From: Bacillota bacterium | GTDB taxonomy: Bacteria > Bacillota > Clostridia > Christensenellales > CAG-138 | Assembly (NCBI GenBank): GCA_023459335.1 | Contig: JAEWUO010000028.1 | Coordinates: forward strand, 124,001-188,000 | Direction: 5' to 3' | Length of the DNA stretch: 64,000 bases | In this document: positions 40,346 to 49,510 of the stretch, piece by piece | Numbering within the stretch: position 1 is the first letter of the stretch | Layout of the letters: every line of letters starts with the position of its first letter | Translations under genes and position numbers: made by a program | The notes under the pieces: model-generated | The model's database searches: none | Told to the model about the DNA's origin: nothing | The model's input: the letters and a program-made list of their open reading frames with translations, nothing else

Positions 40346-42742
40346 ATGAAACAGATCGTCAGTGTCCGTCAGCTCGTCTCGCAGATGACGCTTTCCGAAA
40401 AAACCGGCTTATTAAGCGGTGCGGATAAGTGGCGCACAAAAGCCGTTCCACGCGTTGGACTCGATACCGTTACGGTTTCGGACGGACCGCACGGTTTGCG
40501 CAAAGAAGTCGTCGATCCCGTAAAAGGTCTGTATACGGTTCCCGCAACGTGTTTCCCGACCGCCTGCGCAACAGCCTGCTCTTTCGACCGGAACCTGTTG
40601 TTCCGCATTGGCGCCGCGCTCGCCGAAGAGTGCCGCGCGGAGGATGTCGACGTACTGCTGGGCCCGGGCCTGAACTGCAAGCGCAGCCCGCTCTGCGGCC
40701 GGAATTTTGAGTATTTCAGCGAAGATCCTGTGGTATCCGGCGACCTCGCCGCATCCTTTGTCAAAGGAGTGCAGAGTCTTGGCGTCGGCGCCTGCATGAA
40801 GCACTTCGCGCTCAACAATCAGGAATACCGCCGCCTGACCACCGACGCGGTGGTCGACGAACGCGCAATGTTCGAGCTTTATTTGTCCGGTTTTGAGCGC
40901 GTGATACAGCAGGCGCGGCCCTGGACGGTTATGTGCTCCTACAATCGTGTGAAAGGCGTCAACGCCAGCGATAACCGCTGGCTGCTCACGGACGTCCTCC
41001 GCGCCAGATTTGGCTTTGACGGTCTCGTGATGTCCGACTGGGGCGCGGTGAACGACCGCGTCGCGGGCGTTTCTGCTGGACTCGACCTTGAGATGCCATA
41101 TGTCGGGCCGTATCATGACCGGCAAATCGAACGCGCGGTTCAGTCCGGCAAACTGAACGAAGACGACGTTAACCGCTGCGTCGAACGCGTCGTCAAGCTT
41201 GTGAAAACCGCAAAGGATCGTGAAACTGTCCCATACGACGCGGCCGCGCATCACGCGCTCGCGCGCGAGACCGCGGCATCCTCCGCGGTACTCCTGAAAA
41301 ACGAAGGCGGACTGCTGCCATTAAAGGCGGGTGCGGACATAGCGGTCATCGGCGCTTTTGCTAAAACGCCGCGCTATCAGGGCGCGGGCAGCAGCAAGGT
41401 GGTTCCGCTGACACTCGATTCCCCGCTGGAAGAACTGCAGAACCTCGGCTTACGCGCTTCGTTTGCGACGGGGTATGCGGAGGGCAGCGATGCTCCCGAC
41501 GAAGCGTTGATTCAGGAAGCCTGCGGCATCACCCGTGGAAAGGACGCCGTTTTGATCTTGGCCGGCCTTCCGGACCGATACGAGTCGGAGGGGTTTGACC
41601 GTTCGTCCCTTGCCATGCCGGAAAGTCAGACGCAGCTTATCCGGCGCGTTTCGATGGTCAACCCGAACACCGCGGTCGTGCTCCTCTGCGGCTCCGTCGT
41701 CGATTTGGGCTGGGCGGACAGCGCGCGGGCGATTCTGCTTGCCTATCTCGGCGGACAGGCGGTCGGCGGCGCAATCGCCGATCTTGTCACGGGAAAATCG
41801 TGCCCCTGCGGGAAACTCGCCGAGAGTTGGCCGCTCCGGCTGGAGGACACGCCTTCCTATGCCTGCTTCCCCGGCTACACGCGCACGGTGGAGTACCGCG
41901 AAAGCGTGTTCGTCGGTTACCGTTACTATGATATTGCGCAGAAGAGCGTCCGTTATCCCTTCGGGCATGGTCTTTCCTACACTTCTTTTTCTTATGCCAA
42001 CCTGCGCCTAAGCGGGGAAACGCTGAACGGCGCGGCGCCTCTTATGGTTTCTCTCGACGTTACGAACACCGGCAAACGCGCGGGCGCGGAGATCGTTCAG
42101 CTTTATGTCTGCCACAAATCGACCGCGATGTTTGTACCGGAGCAGGAACTGAAGGGGTTTGAAAAAGTATTCCTGCAGCCCGGCGAAACGAAACCCGTTT
42201 CATTCTCGCTCACGCGGCGGGATCTTTCCTTTTTTGATACGATCGCCAGCAACTGGCGCGTGGAGGGCGGCGCATATGAACTCCGCCTGTCCGCCTCCAG
42301 CCGGGATATCCGTCTCTCGGCGGGCATTTTCGCCGCGCCGGATGCGGACGCGCATATCCCCGACCATCGCGCCGACGCGCCTTGTTATTACGACCTGACG
42401 CGCGGCATTGAGGTGCCGGACGCCGCGTTTACCGCCGTGCTCGGCCGCCCGATTCCCCCGCGGGAACGTCAAAAAGGCGAACCGCACACGCTCAACGTCA
42501 CCCTCAGCGAGGTAAAACATACACTCCTCGGGAGACTGCTTGTGCTGATCGGTCGGAAAGTCGCAAATAAAGCAGCCGGAACTGGCGAAGTTGGCTCAGA
42601 CATCGTTGATCGCATCCTCTTCACCACGCCGCTGCGGCTCATGAGCATGGAATCCGGTATCACCCCTCGCCAGGTCGAGGGCATCGTCATGCTTCTGAAC
42701 CATAAGCTTTTTCGCGGAATACGCGCGTTGTTCGAGAAATAA
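40346..42742 (+). CDS. Glycoside hydrolase family 3 (beta-glucosidase-like)
   Basis: A 798-residue cytosolic enzyme without signal peptide. N-terminal TIM barrel (about 1-290) with VSDGPHGLR, KHFALNNQEYRR and the nucleophile in VMSDWGAV (Asp231); the alpha/beta sandwich domain follows (about 320-540, GAGSSKV, GLPDRYESEG); then a fibronectin-III-like domain (about 575-660). The C-terminal 100 residues include LVLIGRKVANKAAGTGE, unusual for the family. Substrate likely a beta-glucoside or beta-hexosaminide taken up by the cell. GGGAGGTG lies before the ATG; a sugar kinase gene follows. Confidence 0.93.
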   Translation: MKQIVSVRQLVSQMTLSEKTGLLSGADKWRTKAVPRVGLDTVTVSDGPHGLRKEVVDPVKGLYTVPATCFPTACATACSFDRNLLFRIGAALAEECRAEDVDVLLGPGLNCKRSPLCGRNFEYFSEDPVVSGDLAASFVKGVQSLGVGACMKHFALNNQEYRRLTTDAVVDERAMFELYLSGFERVIQQARPWTVMCSYNRVKGVNASDNRWLLTDVLRARFGFDGLVMSDWGAVNDRVAGVSAGLDLEMPYVGPYHDRQIERAVQSGKLNEDDVNRCVERVVKLVKTAKDRETVPYDAAAHHALARETAASSAVLLKNEGGLLPLKAGADIAVIGAFAKTPRYQGAGSSKVVPLTLDSPLEELQNLGLRASFATGYAEGSDAPDEALIQEACGITRGKDAVLILAGLPDRYESEGFDRSSLAMPESQTQLIRRVSMVNPNTAVVLLCGSVVDLGWADSARAILLAYLGGQAVGGAIADLVTGKSCPCGKLAESWPLRLEDTPSYACFPGYTRTVEYRESVFVGYRYYDIAQKSVRYPFGHGLSYTSFSYANLRLSGETLNGAAPLMVSLDVTNTGKRAGAEIVQLYVCHKSTAMFVPEQELKGFEKVFLQPGETKPVSFSLTRRDLSFFDTIASNWRVEGGAYELRLSASSRDIRLSAGIFAAPDADAHIPDHRADAPCYYDLTRGIEVPDAAFTAVLGRPIPPRERQKGEPHTLNVTLSEVKHTLLGRLLVLIGRKVANKAAGTGEVGSDIVDRILFTTPLRLMSMESGITPRQVEGIVMLLNHKLFRGIRALFEK

Positions 42743-42783
42743 CGCTGTCTTCATACTATTCACCGAAAGGAAGGGCCGTTTGC

Positions 42784-43848
42784 ATGCAGTCCGTTCTTTT
42801 CCAGTTCGCGCTCTCCGGCGCGCCGATTTTCAGCGAACCGTACGGCAACGGCCATATCAACGGGACCCGCCTCGTGCGCTGCGAAGGCGGCGCGCGTTAT
42901 ATCCTCCAGCGCATCAATACGGCCGTGTTTCGCGATCCCGTCGCGCTCATGCGCAATATCGAACTCGTCACCGAGCACCTGCGCAAAAAGGTGCATGATC
43001 CGCGCGGCGTTCTAAAGCTCGTCCCTACGCTGGAGGGAGCCCACTACGCCGTGGAAAACAACGCATACTGGCGCGTCTACGAGCTGGTGGAGGACAGCGT
43101 TTGCTTCCAGGCGGCGGACCGGGATTTGTTTTTTGAGTGCGCCGTCGCGTTCGGCCGATTTCAGAACCATCTGGCGGATTTCCCTGCGGAACAGCTCGCC
43201 GAAACCATCCCCCGCTTTCATGATACGCCCGCGCGTTATGTCGCGCTGATTCGTTCGATCCGCGAGAACGCGTCCGGCCGGTGCGCGCAGGCTGAACGTG
43301 AAATCGACTTTGCGCTTTCCTGCGAACCGTTTTCCCATACGCTTGCCGATCTTCAATCATCGGGCGGTCTGCCGCTGCGCGTTACGCACAACGACACCAA
43401 GATCAACAATGTGCTGTTTGACGATAAAACGCACAAAGCGCTCTGCGTGATCGACCTCGACACGGTCATGCCGGGTCTGTCCGTCAACGACTTTGGCGAC
43501 GCGGTCCGCTTCGGCGCCTCCACCGCTGCCGAGGATGAGAGGGATGTAAGCCGCGTGCGGCTCGATCTCGGCCTGTATCAGGCGTATGTCTCAGGTTATC
43601 TTTCCACCTGCGGGAAGAGCCTGACACAAGCGGAGATTGCGATGCTGCCCGTTGGCGCGAAGATGATGACGCTCGAGTGCGGCGTTCGCTTTCTCGCTGA
43701 CCATATCGCAGGGGATGTTTACTTCCATGTTTCGCGGAAAAACCACAATCTCGACCGCGCGCGCACGCAGTTTCAGCTCGTTCGGGAGATGGACGCACAC
43801 TGGGACGAAATGCGCCGGATCGCGGACGAAGCCGCGAGGGAAATCTGA
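42784..43848 (+). CDS. NahK-like sugar kinase (aminoglycoside phosphotransferase fold)
   Basis: A 354-residue kinase. VTHNDTKINNVLFD (catalytic loop) and CVIDLDTVMPGLSVNDFGDAVRFGA (metal-binding and following block) match N-acetylhexosamine 1-kinases, as in Bifidobacterium NahK. It would phosphorylate GlcNAc/GalNAc or another hexose at C1 using ATP. It lies 41 bases after the GH3 gene, consistent with phosphorylation of the released monosaccharide. AAAGGAAGG lies upstream. Confidence 0.85.
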   Translation: MQSVLFQFALSGAPIFSEPYGNGHINGTRLVRCEGGARYILQRINTAVFRDPVALMRNIELVTEHLRKKVHDPRGVLKLVPTLEGAHYAVENNAYWRVYELVEDSVCFQAADRDLFFECAVAFGRFQNHLADFPAEQLAETIPRFHDTPARYVALIRSIRENASGRCAQAEREIDFALSCEPFSHTLADLQSSGGLPLRVTHNDTKINNVLFDDKTHKALCVIDLDTVMPGLSVNDFGDAVRFGASTAAEDERDVSRVRLDLGLYQAYVSGYLSTCGKSLTQAEIAMLPVGAKMMTLECGVRFLADHIAGDVYFHVSRKNHNLDRARTQFQLVREMDAHWDEMRRIADEAAREI

Positions 43849-43866
43849 TTTTTAACAATTTGACAA

Positions 43867-43920
43867 ACAGCGCCGAAACGGCGCTGTCAGTCTGTCAGCG
43901 CCCTTTCGGGCGTTGTTTAT
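43867..43920. terminator. Double hairpin between converging genes
   Basis: First stem ACAGCGCCG/CGGCGCTGT (43867-43887); second CGCCC/GGGCG (43899-43912) with TTGTTTAT after it. The pair can end transcription from both sides. Confidence 0.8.
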
Positions 43921-44175
43921 TTATCTTCTCCCGAGAATCAGGCGGCTGAGGATGATCAGCACACACGCCCCGCCGACGGCGATAAGAAACCCGCCGATCG
44001 ACCAGACGTTGCCGGAGCCGACTCCCGCGTATTCCGCGAGCCAGCCGCCGACCACGCTGCCCGCAATGCCGACGATGATGTTGCGGACCAATCCCCCCTT
44101 GCCGCGCATGATCTTACTGGCCACCCAGCCAATCAGCGCGCCGATGAACAGCCAGCCGATAACGTTCCAAAACAT
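43921..44175 (-). CDS. GlsB/YeaQ/YmgE family membrane protein
   Basis: An 84-residue, three-helix protein rich in glycine: WLFIGALIGWVASKIMRGKGG, NIIVGIAGSVVGGWLAE and a last hydrophobic segment. The family is called transglycosylase-associated but has no known activity; members often respond to stress. AAAGGGG precedes the ATG. Confidence 0.9.
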   Translation of the reverse strand: MFWNVIGWLFIGALIGWVASKIMRGKGGLVRNIIVGIAGSVVGGWLAEYAGVGSGNVWSIGGFLIAVGGACVLIILSRLILGRR

Positions 44176-44233
44176 GGTTTCGTTTCCCCTTTCGTTTTTC
44201 CCTTTTATTTCTATCGCGTGGTTTCCTCGCGCG

Positions 44234-44773
44234 TTAATCCGCCTTGTCTTGTGCCTCTTCCGGTGCGGGCTTGGTTTCTTTCGCCGTATCTTTTTGCGGT
44301 TTTTTCTTAAAGAATACGCGGAAGAGCACGTTTGCGACCGCCGCGATCACCGGGCCCAGGATAATACCTGCTCCGCCGAAAAAGATCAGACCGCCGACCG
44401 ACGCCAACAGCGTAATCAGCGGCGGCAGTCCGACGCTCTTGCCCGTGATAACCGGATCGAGGATCATGCGCAGCACGACCATCGCGATATAGGTCGCGCC
44501 GACCGCGATCGCCATGTGCGGATTTTTCGCGATCAGCGCGATGATCGCCCACGGCACGAATACAACGCCGGAACCGATGACCGGCAGCAGGTCTAGAAGG
44601 CACACGCCAACCGCGATGAGCGGCGACCACCAGCCCATGCCGGCGATGACCATGCCGACGGTAACGACAAGAAAGTTCACCCCGAACAGGATTGCCTGCG
44701 CTTTTCCAAAGCCCAGCGCGGTTGCGCCGAGTTCCTTAAGCGCGATCAGAAAACGGTTTTGTTTTTGTTCCAT
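44234..44773 (-). CDS. Half-size AI-2E family transporter-like protein
   Basis: A 179-residue protein corresponding to the C-terminal half of the 350-residue AI-2E exporter family: LLDLLPVIGSGVVFVPWAIIALI, GKSVGLPPLITLLASVGGLIFFGGAGIILGP are typical, quoted in part. Only about five membrane helices, and a charged Lys/Glu/Pro tail. The N-terminal half is missing; upstream frame has no homology. The ATG at 44773 is seven bases after a perfect -10 box and lacks a Shine-Dalgarno, so this length is as transcribed, not an annotation error. Confidence 0.8.
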   Translation of the reverse strand: MEQKQNRFLIALKELGATALGFGKAQAILFGVNFLVVTVGMVIAGMGWWSPLIAVGVCLLDLLPVIGSGVVFVPWAIIALIAKNPHMAIAVGATYIAMVVLRMILDPVITGKSVGLPPLITLLASVGGLIFFGGAGIILGPVIAAVANVLFRVFFKKKPQKDTAKETKPAPEEAQDKAD

Positions 44774-44776
44774 ACT

Positions 44777-44871
44777 CTGGATTATATAGAAAATCCGTAT
44801 GCGGTTCAACCGGAAAAATCGGCGGAACGCTGGATTATATAGAAAATCCGTATGCGGTTCAACCGGAAAAA
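44777..44871 (-). repeat. Duplicated promoter: 42-bp direct repeat carrying TTGAAC-17-TATAAT
   Basis: Copies at 44777-44818 and 44830-44871 are identical over 42 bp. Each holds a minus-strand promoter: -35 at 44804-44809 and 44857-44862, -10 at 44781-44786 and 44834-44839. The downstream copy places the start of RNA at the ATG of the AI-2E-like gene; the upstream copy would give a 53-base leader. Confidence 0.9.
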
Positions 44872-44887
44872 AACGGCGTATCAGCGC

Positions 44888-44924
44888 AATAAATAAAGGA
44901 GGGAGCTTGCGCCCCCTCCCGCTC
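44888..44924 (-). terminator. Terminator of the BceAB-like operon
   Basis: Minus strand GGGAGGGGGC, short loop, GCTCCCTCC, then TTTATTTATT. Confidence 0.8.
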
Positions 44925-44931
44925 GTATGTC

Positions 44932-46647
44932 CTATCTTCTGACGATGCGATAATAGGTTTTTGCCGTGACGCGATAAACGCCGAAATACAGGAGCGAAAA
45001 CGCGAGCAGTGTTCCTGCGATGCACAGAAGCACCAGCCCCCAGTCGTAAAGCATGAACGTTTTGAGCATCTGGGCCATGATCTTGGATGCAAACAGCATG
45101 TGCAGCGCCGTCGCCGCAAGCGGAAGGAAAAACACCCAGAGCACTTGGGAGTTGATCGTGCGCCTCACCTGATGGTCGTCCATGCCGACCTGCTGGAGGA
45201 TCGTAAACCGCTCTTTGTCCTCATATCCTTCGGTCACCTGCTTAAAGTAGAGGATGAGCACCGCGACCGCAAGGAACAGCACCGCGAAAAACGCACCGAG
45301 GAACAGCAAGCCGCCGTAAAGCGCGTATCCCTGTACGCGGGTGGTATAAATATCCGATGCGATCAGCTTTGGCGTCTCGGAAAACGACGCGCCGTACTGG
45401 TCGCGAATCGCCTGAATGAACGCGAGCCGATCGTCATCGCTCCCCGCGATATTGAAACGAAAGCTCCTGTCGAAGAAGATCAGGCTCGGCGTTTCCACAA
45501 ATTCGCTGTCCGGACGCACAAAGTTGTTGCGTTCGAATTCTTCATCCTCCGGCAGCGTCGTGAGCAGTTTGCTCCGGTCTGAGGAAAGCGTCACGCTGTT
45601 CTCCGCCGCGATCCGGTTGAGCGCCGCGTCATACGCCACGATCTGCTCCGCCGTCGCATTTTCCGGCACATACACCTGCGCGTCGAAGGGATACATCCCG
45701 CGCATCATCTCCTCCCGCCCCAGATAGAGCGAGAGCGTACCGGATACCGTAACCACGAGCATGGTCGAGAGGATGCAGATCGTCGCCAGCCCCCGCGCGT
45801 TTTGCCGCATCCGGTGGAACATGCCTGAGATGGTCACAAAATGGTCCGCCTGATAATACAGGCTCTTCTTCATGCGCAGCAGCCGAAGCACCACGATGCT
45901 CCCGCAAAGAAAGAGCAAATAGGTTGCGATGATCACCACGATCGCGAGCGGAAAGAATATTCCGAGCGCCAGCCCCGGCACCTCGGTCGTCCATGCGAAA
46001 TAGTACGCCGCGCCTAGCATCAGGAGTCCGAGGATCGCGAGCGGGACGATTCCTTTTTTGTTCTTCTCGCCGCTCTTTTCGCTCGCGAGCAAAGCGATGG
46101 GGTTGGCAGTGTGTACACGAATGACGTTCGCCGTGCAGGTGACGAGAAACAGCAGGAAAAACAACCCCAGCATCAGCGCAAAGGCGACGAGCGGTATGGA
46201 GAACGTGCTGCCGGGCACCGCGTGGATCAGTTTCATCAGCACGAGGAATAACACTCTCCCGAACACGAGCGCGATCACGATGCCGCAGGCGACCCCGCCG
46301 CCCATGACAAACAGATTTTCCCAGATCAGCACGCGCCCGACATGCCGCTTGTCGAGGCCAAGTATTCCGTAGAGGCCGAATTCCTTCTTCCTGCGCTTGA
46401 TCAGAAAGTTGTTGATATAGAGCATGAAGCAAAAGGTAAACAGTGCGAAGACAACCAGCCCGAAGGCAAACAGCGCCTTCGCGACATCCCCCGACGGCGT
46501 ATTGGTCAGCCCTTTGGAAAACAGCAGCCCGGCGATGAGCAGAAACACGCCGCTCATAACCGCCGTGGCCACGAGGTATGGCAGGTAAGTCAGGCGGTTC
46601 CGGCGCACATTGCTCAGCGCGAGGCGAAAATAGAAGAATTTACGCAA
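44932..46647 (-). CDS. BceB-like ABC transporter permease (FtsX domain)
   Basis: A 571-residue permease with ten predicted helices and a large extracytoplasmic part (about 330-440). KFFYFRLALSNVRRNRLTYLP at the start and EFGLYGILGLDKRHVGR after the second helix are typical of BceB/VraG transporters that detect and detoxify cell-wall-active peptides. The start is TTG at 46647, five bases after GGGGGTGG, overlapping the ATPase gene by eight bases. It would act with the sensor kinase at 47505-48497 as a flux sensor. Confidence 0.92.
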   Translation of the reverse strand: MRKFFYFRLALSNVRRNRLTYLPYLVATAVMSGVFLLIAGLLFSKGLTNTPSGDVAKALFAFGLVVFALFTFCFMLYINNFLIKRRKKEFGLYGILGLDKRHVGRVLIWENLFVMGGGVACGIVIALVFGRVLFLVLMKLIHAVPGSTFSIPLVAFALMLGLFFLLFLVTCTANVIRVHTANPIALLASEKSGEKNKKGIVPLAILGLLMLGAAYYFAWTTEVPGLALGIFFPLAIVVIIATYLLFLCGSIVVLRLLRMKKSLYYQADHFVTISGMFHRMRQNARGLATICILSTMLVVTVSGTLSLYLGREEMMRGMYPFDAQVYVPENATAEQIVAYDAALNRIAAENSVTLSSDRSKLLTTLPEDEEFERNNFVRPDSEFVETPSLIFFDRSFRFNIAGSDDDRLAFIQAIRDQYGASFSETPKLIASDIYTTRVQGYALYGGLLFLGAFFAVLFLAVAVLILYFKQVTEGYEDKERFTILQQVGMDDHQVRRTINSQVLWVFFLPLAATALHMLFASKIMAQMLKTFMLYDWGLVLLCIAGTLLAFSLLYFGVYRVTAKTYYRIVRR

Positions 46648-47401
46648 TATCGCCACCCCCCAGAATCGAGAGGTTCGCGATGATCCGGTCGAAGAACGCG
46701 CGGTTGCTCTCGTCCCCGCGGTAAAGCTGAGAAAAGAGCGCGCCGTCCGAAATGAACAGTACGCGGGAGGCATAGCTCGCAGCCATGGCGCTGTGCGTCA
46801 CCATGAGTATGGTTTTGCCGATCTTGTTCAGATCCGAAAACTGTCCCAGCAAGCTCGCCGAGGCTTTGCTGTCCAGCGCGCCGGTCGGTTCGTCCGCGAG
46901 CAGAATGCGCGGGTCGGTGATGACCGCGCGCGCGATGGCCGCGCGCTGTTTCTCTCCGCCGGATACTTCGTATGGATACTTGTTGAGCAGCTGCGTGATG
47001 CCGAGCTGGCGCGCAACCGGGAGCAGTCGTTCTTCCATCTCCCGCACAGGCGTCTGCATCAGCACGAGGGGAAGCAGGATGTTATCCTTAAGCGAAAAGG
47101 TGTCCAGCAGGTTAAAATCCTGAAACACGAAGCCGAGGTGTTTTCTGCGAAACTCCGATAGATCGCGGTCTGCAATCGATGAAAAGCTCGTTCCGTCGAG
47201 CAGGACGTCGCCGGTCGTCGGCTTGTCCAGCGATGCGAGGATGTTCAGCAGCGTCGTTTTCCCGCTGCCGGACGCACCCATGATGGCGACGAACTCGCTC
47301 TCGACCACTTCGAAATTCATGTTCCGCAGCGCCACGCACTGCCGAGCGCCAAGTTTTGTGTTATAGACTTTTCCCAGCCCTTTTACCTGAAGAAGAGACA
47401 T
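46640..47401 (-). CDS. BceA-like ABC transporter ATPase
   Basis: A 253-residue ATPase: Walker A GASGSGKTTL, Q-loop VFQDFN, signature VSGGEKQRAAIARA, Walker B ILLADEPTGALD and switch His in VTHS. It powers the permease encoded next. GGAGG lies seven bases before the ATG; 103 bases separate it from the kinase gene, with no clear separate promoter. Confidence 0.95.
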   Translation of the reverse strand: MSLLQVKGLGKVYNTKLGARQCVALRNMNFEVVESEFVAIMGASGSGKTTLLNILASLDKPTTGDVLLDGTSFSSIADRDLSEFRRKHLGFVFQDFNLLDTFSLKDNILLPLVLMQTPVREMEERLLPVARQLGITQLLNKYPYEVSGGEKQRAAIARAVITDPRILLADEPTGALDSKASASLLGQFSDLNKIGKTILMVTHSAMAASYASRVLFISDGALFSQLYRGDESNRAFFDRIIANLSILGGGDIA

Positions 47402-47504
47402 GGAAATTCCTCCGTCCGTTTTAGTATGCGGCTATTGTATGAAACGGGCGCGTTTGCCGCCATCGATTTGCCTTACGGAAACGGGCGCGAAACTTACGTT
47501 TTTG

Positions 47505-48497
47505 TCACATTGCCGAGAATTCATCCAGTATTGGAAATCGAAGCGTCATGCGCGTGCCTTTTCCCAGTTCGGAAACGACGCTGATCGAAATACCGAGCGC
47601 ATCCGCCGCGCGCCGGACGAGATACAATCCGATCCCGCTTGCGCGCGTGTCCATGCGTCCGTTATAACCCGTATAACCTTTTTCGAAGATGCGCGGAAGG
47701 TCTTCCTTGCGGATACCGATTCCGCTGTCCTCCACGACCAACGCGCCGTTTTCCATATAAATATGAACGCCTCCGGATCGCGTGTATTTCACGCTGTTGG
47801 AGAGCAGCTGCTCCAGGATGAATCCCAGCCACATCCGGTCGCAGGGCACGTCCTTGTTCAGTTCACCGATCTCGACAGAAAGCCTGCTGTAGACGAACAG
47901 CAGCGAGTATTTTTTCACCGCAGCGCGGACGATCTCGTTGAGGTCGCACCGCTCGACGACCAGGTCGGAAGCAATATCGCCGAGCTTGATAAACTTCAGC
48001 GCGAGGTTGGCATATTGATCTACCTTGAACAATTCCTGCTTTAGAAGGCGTGCGTTTTCGTCGTCTTTTTCGCCTAGAATGAGCCGCATCGCGGCGATCG
48101 GCGTCTTAATCTGATGCACCCAGAGCGTATAGTATTCTTTCGTCTCCTCCTGCTGGCCGAGGCTCTCCGTCTTCAGCCGCTCGGCTTCGCGCGCGAGCAG
48201 ACGGATCAGCGCGTCGTAATCCTCTGTCAGCCCGTCCAGCGGCTCCGGCAGCTCGCGCGGAAGCAGTTCCGTGCGTGTGCGGATCGGCGCCATCCGCCTG
48301 CGTTTCTGGCGATACCGCAATCCGTCCGCCAGCAGTATGCAGAAAAAAGCGAAGCTGATCAGGATCGCTTCGTATCGAACGTACACCGCCTCCTGGCGCG
48401 CAAGATAGCCAAGCGTCAAGACAACCGCTGACGCGGCCAAATACAGGAGAACCACCGCGCGGCGGGATCTCAAATAATCGTATAAGTTACGCATCAA
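47505..48497 (-). CDS. Intramembrane-sensing histidine kinase (BceS-like)
   Basis: A 330-residue kinase with two N-terminal helices joined by a very short loop (about 14-33, 42-58), the mark of Bce-type kinases that sense through the transporter. The phospho-acceptor is H128 in LWVHQIKTPIAAM; the ATPase has QLLSNSVKYT, VEDSGIGI and RASGIGLYL. TTG at 48497 has AGGGG seven bases upstream; ATG at 48494 is the alternative. It overlaps the regulator gene by 11 bases. Confidence 0.93.
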   Translation of the reverse strand: MMRNLYDYLRSRRAVVLLYLAASAVVLTLGYLARQEAVYVRYEAILISFAFFCILLADGLRYRQKRRRMAPIRTRTELLPRELPEPLDGLTEDYDALIRLLAREAERLKTESLGQQEETKEYYTLWVHQIKTPIAAMRLILGEKDDENARLLKQELFKVDQYANLALKFIKLGDIASDLVVERCDLNEIVRAAVKKYSLLFVYSRLSVEIGELNKDVPCDRMWLGFILEQLLSNSVKYTRSGGVHIYMENGALVVEDSGIGIRKEDLPRIFEKGYTGYNGRMDTRASGIGLYLVRRAADALGISISVVSELGKGTRMTLRFPILDEFSAM

Positions 48498-49158
48498 TCG
48501 AGTACCCCTGCCCTTTATACGTCTTTACGCATGCGCCAAGCCCCGCATCCGCCAGTGTCTTTCGCAGGCGGTTGACGTTTACGGTCAGCGTATTGTCGTC
48601 GATAAATTCATCGCTGTCCCAGAGCTTAAGCATGATTTCCTCCCGGCTGACGATCGCGCCGCGCCTTTCCAGCAGTACGGATAAAATCCGGCTCTCGTTT
48701 TTGGTCAGCTCCCGCTTTGTCCCGCCGACGATCAGGCAGGAAGCGGACGAATCGAATTCCGCGCCGCAGAACGGCAGACGCGCAGGCGTTTCATAATCGT
48801 AGGCGCGCCGCAGCACCGCCCTGATTTTTGCAATTAACAGTTCGGGATCGATGGGCTTGACGATATAATCGTCCCCTCCCATATTCACCGCCATCACGAC
48901 ATCCGTCGTATCCGCGCGCGAGGAGAGAAACACAACCGGCGCCTTGGAAACCCGCCGGATGCGCTCGCACCAGTAGTATCCGTTATAATACGGCAGCGAG
49001 ATATCCATGATCGCAAGCTGCGCGCCGGAGGAGATGAATTCCTCGTCGATCCGGTCGAACGCGCGCGCAACGACGGCGTCGAACCCCCAGCTGGCAAGAT
49101 GCTTCGCCACCTCGTTTGCGATGATTTCGTCGTCCTCTACAATGAAGATACGGATCAT
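48487..49158 (-). CDS. OmpR-family response regulator (BceR-like)
   Basis: A 223-residue regulator. Receiver domain with EDD at residues 8-10, phospho-acceptor D52 in MDISLPYYNG, and K in VKPIDPELL; winged-helix DNA-binding domain from about residue 125 (LTKNESRILSVLLE, NVNRLRKTL). AGGAG lies eight bases before the ATG at 49158. First gene of the four-gene module. Confidence 0.95.
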   Translation of the reverse strand: MIRIFIVEDDEIIANEVAKHLASWGFDAVVARAFDRIDEEFISSGAQLAIMDISLPYYNGYYWCERIRRVSKAPVVFLSSRADTTDVVMAVNMGGDDYIVKPIDPELLIAKIRAVLRRAYDYETPARLPFCGAEFDSSASCLIVGGTKRELTKNESRILSVLLERRGAIVSREEIMLKLWDSDEFIDDNTLTVNVNRLRKTLADAGLGACVKTYKGQGYSIDA

Positions 49159-49198
49159 ATTCTTTGCTCCTGTATCAAAATTCCCGTGTATTAGCGTT

Positions 49199-49227
49199 AT
49201 AATACACCGTGTCGCGCATTCTGGCAA
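49199..49227 (-). promoter_or_regulatory. Promoter of the BceRSAB-like operon
   Basis: Minus strand TTGCCA (49222-49227), 17 bases, TATTAT (49199-49204). A TGTATT/AATACA inverted repeat (49187-49206) overlaps the -10 box and may be an operator. Confidence 0.6.
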
Positions 49228-49389
49228 GCGGCCCAAATCTCTCCGCCGTTGCGCCGTCATTCACGCCTGTCCTGCCGCGCGTCGGCCGGAATGCATAACG
49301 CGAACGACGCGAATCGTTTTTTATGCAGTCAAACATTATTTATTCTACATTATTTTAAAAGTATCCCCGCATATGTGACTTTTCGATTG

Positions 49390-49408
49390 AATATATATAC
49401 TATATATT
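49390..49408. other. AT-only palindrome
   Basis: AATATATA-TAC-TATATATT, perfect 8-base arms, 14 bases before the buk -35 box. The rest of 49228-49389 shows no gene. Confidence 0.6.
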
Positions 49409-49421
49409 TTTCCTTGTTCGG

Positions 49422-49465
49422 TTGACAGGAAAGGCGAAAAACGACTAGGATAACATCAGTGTTAT
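49422..49465 (+). promoter_or_regulatory. Promoter and candidate operator of the buk-ptb-ior operon
   Basis: TTGACA (49422-49427), 18 bases, TAGGAT (49446-49451). ATAACA-TCAG-TGTTAT (49450-49465) is a perfect inverted repeat covering the -10 edge and start site, a likely repressor site. The leader to the ATG at 49511 is about 53 bases. Confidence 0.6.
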
Positions 49466-49510
49466 TCTATCGTTTCTTATTAACTACGCCGAGAAAACGG
49501 AGGCAGCGCA

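Noticed and set aside
44841..45025. Upstream extension of the AI-2E-like protein to 45025
   Set aside because: The frame runs through the duplicated promoter and has no homology to the family.
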